5,141 bases of DNA from CAAGNP01 sp964611185 (lineage in GTDB: Bacteria > Bacteroidota > Bacteroidia > Bacteroidales > UBA932), in contig CAZSXE010000069.1 in the NCBI GenBank assembly GCA_964611185.1, positions 1 to 5,141 of the forward strand, written 5' to 3'. Numbering within the stretch: the stretch's first letter is position 1; every line of letters begins with the position of its first letter. The translations under genes and the position numbers were made by a program. Below are positions 1-5,141 of this stretch, in pieces. The notes under the pieces were generated by a model. It searched no databases and was not told where the DNA came from. It saw nothing but the letters and a program-made list of their open reading frames with translations.

Positions 1-34
1 AATAAAAAGGTCGCCAACTGATGCTGACGACCTT
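1..34 (-). terminator. Rho-independent terminator after the susD-like gene
   Basis: Read on the minus strand, the segment folds into a 9-bp stem, AAGGTCGTC pairing with GGCGACCTT. The arms are plus-strand 26-34 and 7-15, with one G-U wobble at 14/27. A further A-U pair (16/25) closes an 8-nt loop. The stem runs straight into a U-rich tract, TTTTTATT (plus 1-8). The plus-strand reading has no U tract after the stem, so this works for the minus-strand operon only. It begins about 20 nt past the susD stop codon, so it should end the susC-susD transcript. Confidence 0.85.
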
Positions 35-54
35 AGAAACACTTAATTACTAAA

Positions 55-1530
55 CTAATTTACTCCGGTACGGGTATCCCACCACATCTGCTTTCCCCAG
101 AAATCATCCTTAACTTCTGCAGAGAAAGGAGCATTGCTGGTGCCATTCAATGTTGTTTCATTTACAGGATAAGGATAGCGGAAAGGTGGAGTGTTGTGTG
201 AGGTATATAATGCAGTTCTTCCACTTGCGATATGATGCGAAGCAGGAACACCTGTTCTTCTATACAATGACCACACTTCCATCCCCTGTTTGAACAGAGA
301 AATCCATTCTTGAAGATAAAGCTGCTCTAATGTGCCGTCGTAATGGGCACCACCTGCCAAATAAGCAGCTATTGCAGCAGCATCCAGACCGTTTTCTTCC
401 AATGAAGCAGTAACGCCATTTACATAAGCATCCTCCTGAGAAACTCCGACATTCATACCCAGCTTCGCTGCTTCAGCGAGATGGAACCATGTTTCGGCTG
501 CGCGGAAATAAGGGGAGAAACCTGCCGCATCATCTCTGAATCTCGCTCCGATTCTTGAAAGCTCCTTGATGTCACTATGAACTTTGGGAGCGCCGATTTC
601 AAAACCTCTGTATTCACCATCAGATTCTGCAGGATGAGCATATACAGCAAGACGAGGGTCGCTGAGACCTTTAAGAATATTGATTAAAATGTCTGAAACA
701 CCGTGATCGTCGCGTCCAGTGGAATCTTCGAACCAAGGCTCACGATAAGGTTTGGCCCCAGGCCACCAAAAGAAAGCATTATCGGCATTATCTTTTAATA
801 TGGGATATTTTGTCTGATTCCCCATTATCTCTTCCACTGTGGATTTTGCCAATGCCGGATCTACTTTAGAAATACGAAGAGCCAAACGCAATCTCATCGA
901 GTTGCAGAATTTCTGCCACTTAACAATATCGCCTCCAAAAAGGCCATCTCCTGCGCCCAATTCATCGGTAGCTCCGGAAGCAAGTCCGTCAGCTGCAGTT
1001 TTCAAAAGTGCAAGCAGAGCAGGATATATTTTTTCCTGTGTATCATAAGCTGGAGCTAAAAAGCCACCGGCAATATTATATGCCTCAGAGTAAGGAATAT
1101 CTCTCCATGTATCTGTCGCAATCTGAATCATAACAGCTTCCCAAATCTGAGAAACACTCAACATATTGGTGAGAACAGTTCCGTCCTCTTTTTTACACCT
1201 TGACTGAATATTTTTCAGATTACTTACTGTAATGTTAATATAGTGCCACTTGTTTTGAACGACTGTGGTACGGAAAGTATATCTTGCCTCATCTATATAT
1301 TGAATCTTGGCAATCTGTCCACCATATCCTGAAGGTTCATTCATGTCATTCCATGGATCAAACAGGTTTTGAGACGGATAGCGGAGAGAGTATGCAAGAA
1401 TATTCGTAAGAGGGGCTGAATTAGATCTGTCAGGATCTGTGTTTACCTCCTCAAAAGAAGCTGTACAGCCGTATGCAAAAGCTCCTAATAAGGCTATCAA
1501 TAGAAATTTGTAATATTTTGTTTTCATCAT
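55..1530 (-). CDS. SusD/RagB-family nutrient-binding outer-membrane lipoprotein (SusD-like_2 type)
   Basis: This is the surface lipoprotein partner of the SusC-like transporter encoded just upstream. It is expected to act as the extracellular lid that captures ligand over the barrel. The 491-aa length is normal for the family. Seen in the sequence: a short basic start, a hydrophobic segment (about residues 9-21), then Cys22 in the context AFAYGC. Cys22 is followed by TASFEEVNTDP, the typical acidic, export-compatible start of a mature SusD. The lipobox is imperfect, with Ala at -3 and Tyr at -2. Family-like stretches follow: KWQKFCNSMRLRLALRI (204-220, TPR-like helix), DPRLAVYAHP (291-300), AETWFHLAEAAKLGM (345-359), EWISLFKQGMEVWSLYRRTG (408-427) and RYPYPVNETTLN (451-462). 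These fit the SusD-like_2 branch better than classical starch-binding SusD; that branch call is from memory of the family. Two adjacent ATGs (1530-1528 and 1527-1525) could both serve as start; either gives the same lipoprotein. There is no Shine-Dalgarno sequence, as usual for Bacteroidota. The ligand cannot be inferred. Confidence 0.95.
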   Translation of the reverse strand: MMKTKYYKFLLIALLGAFAYGCTASFEEVNTDPDRSNSAPLTNILAYSLRYPSQNLFDPWNDMNEPSGYGGQIAKIQYIDEARYTFRTTVVQNKWHYINITVSNLKNIQSRCKKEDGTVLTNMLSVSQIWEAVMIQIATDTWRDIPYSEAYNIAGGFLAPAYDTQEKIYPALLALLKTAADGLASGATDELGAGDGLFGGDIVKWQKFCNSMRLRLALRISKVDPALAKSTVEEIMGNQTKYPILKDNADNAFFWWPGAKPYREPWFEDSTGRDDHGVSDILINILKGLSDPRLAVYAHPAESDGEYRGFEIGAPKVHSDIKELSRIGARFRDDAAGFSPYFRAAETWFHLAEAAKLGMNVGVSQEDAYVNGVTASLEENGLDAAAIAAYLAGGAHYDGTLEQLYLQEWISLFKQGMEVWSLYRRTGVPASHHIASGRTALYTSHNTPPFRYPYPVNETTLNGTSNAPFSAEVKDDFWGKQMWWDTRTGVN

Positions 1531-1545
1531 TTTATCATTTTTAGG
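1531..1545 (-). other. susC-susD intercistronic gap with A-rich translation leader
   Basis: Only 15 nt separate the susC-like stop (TAA at 1548-1546) from the first susD ATG. That indicates co-transcription and probably coupled translation. The gap reads CCTAAAAATGATAAA on the minus strand, with no Shine-Dalgarno sequence. Together with the end of susC it contains CTAACCTAAAAA (1549-1538), ending 7 nt before the start codon. Nearly the same motif precedes the susC start. Confidence 0.7.
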
Positions 1546-4500
1546 TTAGAATGTTAAACCGACTTTAATACCCATACTACGAGTAGGCATATAAGAACCA
1601 GTCTCCAAACCTACACCTGAGTTACTACTGCTCTTGCTCGTTTCAGGATCGATACGGGCGAGGTTAGATGGATGAAGCCACAAAGTAGCAACATTGTTTG
1701 CAATAAACGAAACATTGAATCCCTTAACGATACTGCTCTTCTTGAACAATTTTGCAGGTAAAGTGTAAGTAAGATGCATTTCTCTCAATTTCAAGAATGA
1801 CCCGTCAGCCACAGCGTATTCGCGGTTCTGATATGAATTGGCGAAAGCTGAATTAGCTCCTACTACTATATCATTGGCCGATCCATCTTCTTTAACGAAG
1901 TTGAATCCTGTGTAAGCATTTTTACCAAATACCACACCTTCCTCACGAACATTATTAGCTGCGGTCATTTCGAGAATACCTGTATATTGTCCCCACATAG
2001 ATGTAACAGAGAAGAATTTACCTCCATTTCTGTAATCAAGCATAAATCCGAAAGAGAGATCTTTCCAAGTAAGTTCAGTACGGAAACTTGCAAGCCAGTT
2101 AGGAGTAACACTCCCCATGTCTTTCAATTCGCGTTTAGGAAGTCCCTTAGAGTTAACTATAACATTACCTTTTTCATCTGTGACATTACCATATCCGTAG
2201 ATAGTTCCCCAAGAATAGTATTTTTCGATTTTTCCGTTTTCATCTTTTAAAGGAGCTTTGGCATATACATAAGTGGACCATTCACTACCGATGGTATAGG
2301 TCTTAAGTTCCTGTCCAGTAGTAGGGTCAGAATACAACGACTCAATTCTACTTATATCCTTCGACCAGTTAAGTATTATGTCCCATTTCCAGTCCTTAGT
2401 CTCAATAGGTCTGCCTGTAAGCTGAACTTCGATACCTTTGTTCCTAAATTCTCCTGCATTTACAAGCATTGTGCTGTAACCTGTGGATCTTGAAACTTCT
2501 ACAGCAAGAATCTGGTCTGTGGTTTTCTTTGAATATAAAGAGACATCAAGTCCGAGACGACTCTTAAACATCTGAAGTTCCAAACCGGCTTCCCAAGTCT
2601 GAACCGACTCAGGACGAAGACCCGCCGGAGGAAATTCTGTGGGCAACATAAACTGTGACACTCCTCTGAAACTTGAAGATACGGCATTATAATACGATCC
2701 TGTCTTGTATGCACTCGTTGCAGAACCGATTTTAGCCCAGCCACCGCGAATTTTGAGATAATTCAGCACAGAACCTTTCAATGCCTCGAATGTCTGAGTG
2801 GGAATCCAGCTTAGGGATACGCTCGGATAGAAGAAAGGATCCTTAATGGTGGAGCTCCAGTCGTTACGAGCCGAAGCATCGAGATAAAGCATACCTTTAA
2901 ATCCCAAAGACAAACTCGCATATACTGAATTTGTGCGAATATGTGAATGGTCCATAGAGGTAATTGGTGAGCCGTTGACATTAGATATAGTATATAATTC
3001 GGGCACTGTAAGTGCTTCTGCACCCAAAACATTGTTCTGATACTTGGAGTTTCTGAAGTTGGCTCCAAGAATAGCCGAAATATTGAATACATCTTCTCCA
3101 AATGTCTTATTGAACATAGCAAGAATATCGGCATTCAACTCCGAATTCTTCTGTGAAAACTGCCAAAATCCGCCATCAGGATAGTCTGTATTGTATGCTA
3201 CTTTTTGGAAAGCCTGAGAATCATAATAGTCGTATCCTAAACGCCCTTCTATTTTCAGCCAATCGGTAACTTTCAAAAACAATGAAGTCTTTCCGAAAAC
3301 ACGATTTCTGTCGAAAGAGTTGGTGTTTTTATATACGGTATAATAAGGGTTTTGGTGATAATCTGGATTCCAGTTAAATGGTTTTCCGGTAGTTTCATCC
3401 ACCTCATTCCAGCGAGCTTTCAAAGATTTCATATCCACCTGACGACCGAACCATTCCAACATTGACTGCATAGGGTTACCTGCCTGATAAGCAGTCGAAG
3501 GAAGGTTATCACTTTCGGTATGGGTGTAGTTCATTGTCAGATTAAATGACAAATATTTGTTGATGTCAAAATTGGAATTAATCTGAGCAGTATATCTTTT
3601 CTGATCGGTGTTTGGAACTGTACCCTGAGTATCTCTGAAAGAGAGAGAAGCACGAGTATTGGTCTTTTCAGTCCTTATCAACGCAGATACATTGTGATTC
3701 ATGGAATAACCTGTCTGGAAGAAACTCGACACATTGTCAGGATGAGATACCCATGGAGTAGCTTGGTGAACACCGTTTACCACAGGGCTGTCAAACTGAG
3801 GCACCATCAAACCGATATCCAAACGAGGTCCCCAGCTTTCGTCTGCATTTTTATCGATGCCGTCAATGCTGAAGCACATATCTTTTACAAAATCCGCATA
3901 AGAGCCTGTATAGCCGCCGTCTTTCTCATTATTGTAGTCCCATTCACTTCCGTAATAGCCTTGTCCATATTTATTCTGGAATTTCGGAAGTCCGTACATC
4001 TGGTCAAATGTAAATGAACCATCATAAGAAATAGATATACCTTCTCTGTTTTTCTTTCCTGATTTGGTAGTAATAAGAATAACACCATTACCTGCCCGCA
4101 TACCATAAAGAGCACCGGCACCGCCTTTAAGTACCGTGATCGATTCGATATCATCGGGGTTAAGGTCCATAAGTCCGGAGCCCAGATCGACATCTCCGTA
4201 AACATATTGGTCATTAGAGATCGGAATACCGTCAACCACAAATAATGGTTCGTTATTCCCAAGAGAAGAGTTACCGCGGATAACAAAACGAGAAGAAGCT
4301 CCTACCTGGCCTCCTGCCGCAGTTACCTGCAAACCGGCGACCTTTCCGGAAAGAGCACTCGCCACATTTATCTGTCCTGCTCTGGTCAATTCATCCGATT
4401 TAACCTCTTGAATAGCATGTCCCATAGATTTTTTATCTCGGGCGATGCCCAATGCAGATACTACAACTTCATCGAGGACATTAGCGTGAGTAAGTGCAAC

Positions 4501-4773
4501 ATTGATTACTGCTCTGCCATTAACAGAGACTTCCTGATCTTGATATCCTACGAAAGATACTATAAGAACAGCATCGTTTGGACAAGATAGAGAGAAATTA
4601 CCATCATTATCGGTAATAAACCCCCCTCCACCTTTAATCAAAACATAAGCACCTGGTAAAGCCTGCCCGTCGTTGGCATCTGTTACCTTACCTGTAACTT
4701 GAATGGTCTGAGCCCACGAAAAGGAGCAAACCATCAGCAAGAAAAGGGATAGAATAGTTTTAATTTTTTTCAT
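1546..4773 (-). CDS. SusC/RagA-family TonB-dependent outer-membrane transporter
   Basis: This 1075-aa protein is the barrel half of a SusCD complex, importing a ligand across the outer membrane with energy from TonB-ExbBD. The length is typical. In order: a signal peptide (1-21, K-rich start, hydrophobic core, likely cleavage SWA|Q22). Next is a carboxypeptidase-regulatory-like Ig domain (about 24-95, ITVTGKV-type opening, LPGAYVLIKG, DGNFSL, VSFVGYQ). A TonB box, LDEVVVSALGI, lies at 100-110. The plug domain (about 115-240) carries the SusC/RagA hallmarks ALSGKVAGLQV, SSRFVIRGNSSL, PLFVVDGIPI and DIESITVLKGGAGALYGM, then RAGNGVILITTKSG. A 22-strand-type barrel should fill 240-1075, ending GIKVGLTF with the terminal Phe expected for BAM-dependent insertion. 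No STN domain precedes the Ig domain, so signalling to an ECF anti-sigma factor through this protein is unlikely. The start at 4773 gives an intact signal peptide; no Shine-Dalgarno precedes it, only an A/T-rich leader. The reading frame is intact. The substrate is not readable from the sequence. Confidence 0.98.
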   Translation of the reverse strand: MKKIKTILSLFLLMVCSFSWAQTIQVTGKVTDANDGQALPGAYVLIKGGGGFITDNDGNFSLSCPNDAVLIVSFVGYQDQEVSVNGRAVINVALTHANVLDEVVVSALGIARDKKSMGHAIQEVKSDELTRAGQINVASALSGKVAGLQVTAAGGQVGASSRFVIRGNSSLGNNEPLFVVDGIPISNDQYVYGDVDLGSGLMDLNPDDIESITVLKGGAGALYGMRAGNGVILITTKSGKKNREGISISYDGSFTFDQMYGLPKFQNKYGQGYYGSEWDYNNEKDGGYTGSYADFVKDMCFSIDGIDKNADESWGPRLDIGLMVPQFDSPVVNGVHQATPWVSHPDNVSSFFQTGYSMNHNVSALIRTEKTNTRASLSFRDTQGTVPNTDQKRYTAQINSNFDINKYLSFNLTMNYTHTESDNLPSTAYQAGNPMQSMLEWFGRQVDMKSLKARWNEVDETTGKPFNWNPDYHQNPYYTVYKNTNSFDRNRVFGKTSLFLKVTDWLKIEGRLGYDYYDSQAFQKVAYNTDYPDGGFWQFSQKNSELNADILAMFNKTFGEDVFNISAILGANFRNSKYQNNVLGAEALTVPELYTISNVNGSPITSMDHSHIRTNSVYASLSLGFKGMLYLDASARNDWSSTIKDPFFYPSVSLSWIPTQTFEALKGSVLNYLKIRGGWAKIGSATSAYKTGSYYNAVSSSFRGVSQFMLPTEFPPAGLRPESVQTWEAGLELQMFKSRLGLDVSLYSKKTTDQILAVEVSRSTGYSTMLVNAGEFRNKGIEVQLTGRPIETKDWKWDIILNWSKDISRIESLYSDPTTGQELKTYTIGSEWSTYVYAKAPLKDENGKIEKYYSWGTIYGYGNVTDEKGNVIVNSKGLPKRELKDMGSVTPNWLASFRTELTWKDLSFGFMLDYRNGGKFFSVTSMWGQYTGILEMTAANNVREEGVVFGKNAYTGFNFVKEDGSANDIVVGANSAFANSYQNREYAVADGSFLKLREMHLTYTLPAKLFKKSSIVKGFNVSFIANNVATLWLHPSNLARIDPETSKSSSNSGVGLETGSYMPTRSMGIKVGLTF

Positions 4774-4960
4774 TAAAAAAGTTTTTTGGTTAGTAAATAT
4801 ATAATTTTTTCAAGGCTTCGTTAAAAGCTACTAAAAAGTGGAAAAAATGTGTGGAACAGGTGGAACAGTGGCGCAAAAAAAATGGCTCGAGAATTATATC
4901 TTACTCATAGTTAATAGGTTAGCAAGTATAATCACAGTATGGTTTCGTTTAAATTCAGTA
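4774..4960 (-). other. Long 5' leader of the susC-susD transcript
   Basis: The leader is about 180 nt if the promoter at 4961-4991 is correct. It contains a U8 run (minus reading of plus 4875-4882) without a hairpin before it, and a tandem CTGTTCCAC repeat (minus reading of plus 4851-4868). It also has CTAACCAAAAAA (4793-4782), ending 8 nt before the start codon. I see no riboswitch core, no strong hairpin and no Shine-Dalgarno sequence. The only AUG-led upstream reading frame I noticed is a 4-codon MSKI (4908-4894), probably chance. Confidence 0.5.
4851..4868. repeat. Tandem direct repeat GTGGAACAG x2 in the leader
   Basis: Two perfect, abutting 9-bp copies of GTGGAACAG (plus reading) lie at 4851-4859 and 4860-4868. 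A related GTGGAA sits at 4838-4843 and a partial GTGG at 4868-4871. In the susC mRNA this reads CUGUUCCAC twice, unpaired as far as I can see. It is non-coding, about 80-95 nt before the start codon. It could be a protein- or RNA-binding site; no function is established here. Confidence 0.75.
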
Positions 4961-4991
4961 TAAAGGTATTAAGAATTTTTTTTTAAACAAA
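4961..4991 (-). promoter_or_regulatory. Candidate Bacteroidetes-type promoter for the susC-susD operon
   Basis: On the minus strand, TTTG (plus 4991-4988) matches the -33 box of the primary sigma factor of Bacteroidota. It is followed after 19 nt by TACCTTTA (plus 4968-4961). This differs from the -7 consensus TAnnTTTG only in the last base. Transcription would start near 4955. The spacer contains a run of nine A (plus T9, 4976-4984). A better -7 match alone, TAAATTTG at 4995-4988, has no TTTG at the right distance upstream and overlaps the -33 box, so I prefer the pair above. Confidence 0.55.
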
Positions 4992-5141
4992 TTTATTTTA
5001 AAAAAATATACTGGTGATTAAATATGTATGCATCACCGATTCAAGGGGATTTATTATTATTAGATATGCGTGGAAATACCAAATAAATCATCGAACTTTA
5101 GAGAGTATTGCATCAAATATGTCTTTTGATATGTTGATATG
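4992..5141. other. Upstream intergenic or regulatory sequence with no supported gene
   Basis: This AT-rich stretch lies beyond the candidate promoter. It holds the GGTGAT/ATCACC inverted repeat (5013-5037), a TTA x4 microsatellite (5051-5062) and a tandem TTGATATG x2 that touches the window edge (5126-5141). On the minus strand two short frames run in from the edge and stop at 5088-5090 and a little further in. Either could be the tail of an upstream gene, but neither has a recognisable motif. No RNA gene or terminator is visible. Confidence 0.4.
5013..5037. promoter_or_regulatory. Inverted repeat GGTGAT-N13-ATCACC, possible operator
   Basis: Perfect 6-bp half-sites GGTGAT (5013-5018) and ATCACC (5032-5037) are separated by 13 bp. 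Their centres are 19 bp apart, close to two helical turns. The near edge lies 21 bp upstream of the proposed -33 box, centred near -70 relative to the predicted start. That is a suitable place for a dimeric activator. A 6-bp pair can arise by chance, so binding is an inference from symmetry and position. Confidence 0.35.

Noticed and set aside
3694..4017. Plus-strand 107-codon open frame, with others at 839-1048, 1987-2250 and 4408-4590
   Set aside because: They lie antisense to conserved SusC/SusD protein-coding sequence and have no promoter or family signature.
3885..4286. 133-codon open frame on the minus strand inside the susC-like gene, with similar ones at 2499-2744, 2811-3134 and 453-650
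   Set aside because: All overlap well-supported SusC or SusD coding sequence in another frame. Their translations show no domain-like pattern.
4621..4626. C6 run (G6 in susC) as a phase-variation tract encoding the GGGG loop
   Set aside because: Six bases is short for contingency slippage. The frame is intact and the site is a normal loop of the Ig-like domain.
4782..4809. Antisense promoter in the leader for a DonS-like small RNA
   Set aside because: TTTG at 4785-4788 and TAATTTTT at 4802-4809 are only 13 nt apart, too close, and the -7 box lacks the final G.
4815..4828. Small GCTT/AAGC hairpin in the leader
   Set aside because: Only four base pairs with a 6-nt loop; not stable enough to call.
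4875..4882. U8 run in the leader as a possible transcription attenuator
   Set aside because: No stable stem precedes it on the minus strand; only the short CTCGAG palindrome is nearby.
4988..4995. Perfect -7 consensus TAAATTTG on the minus strand
   Set aside because: No TTTG lies about 19-21 nt upstream of it. Its TTTG is better used as the -33 box of the pair with TACCTTTA.
5024..5086. Plus-strand 20-codon ORF starting MYASPIQG
   Set aside because: It is very short, overlaps the inverted repeat, has no recognisable promoter, and is no longer than chance allows.
5088..5141. Minus-strand open frame entering from the window edge and ending ...FDAILSKVR-stop, possible tail of an upstream gene
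   Set aside because: Only 17 codons are visible. A second frame is also open for 26 codons, so the coding frame cannot be chosen and no motif is recognisable.
5119..5141. Possible divergent gene start on the plus strand (ATG at 5119, MSFDMLI)
   Set aside because: Only seven codons are visible before the edge, and no convincing -33/-7 pair precedes it.

Overview
The window holds one complete two-gene operon on the minus strand. It encodes a SusC/RagA-type TonB-dependent outer-membrane transporter followed by its SusD/RagB-type surface lipoprotein. The operon has a recognisable promoter region on its right side and a hairpin-plus-U-tract terminator on its left side. This gene pair, the lack of Shine-Dalgarno sequences, the AT-rich leaders, the Bacteroidetes-style promoter boxes (TTTG / TAnnTTTG-like) and the moderate GC content point to a member of the Bacteroidota. 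It is most likely a gut-type Bacteroidales such as Bacteroides, Parabacteroides or a Prevotella relative. The genus cannot be read from this window.

Layout, following transcription from right to left. About 5000-5141 is upstream sequence with an inverted repeat (GGTGAT-N13-ATCACC) and no supported gene. A candidate promoter lies at 4961-4991. A leader of about 180 nt runs to 4774 and carries a tandem GTGGAACAG repeat (plus-strand reading). The susC-like gene spans 4773-1546. A 15-nt gap follows, then the susD-like gene from 1530 to 55. A terminator hairpin occupies 1-34.

The two proteins should form one outer-membrane uptake complex. The SusC-like barrel is the energised channel, coupled to TonB through its periplasmic TonB box. 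The SusD-like lipoprotein is the hinged lid on the cell surface that captures ligand. No enzyme, surface glycan-binding protein or regulator lies in the window, so the substrate (oligosaccharide, peptide or other) cannot be determined. The terminator right after susD suggests a transcript of only these two genes.

The coding content is ordinary for this phylum and I found no undescribed system. The points worth a second look are all non-coding: a possible operator, a homopolymer inside the promoter spacer, a repeat in the leader, and a shared motif just before both start codons.
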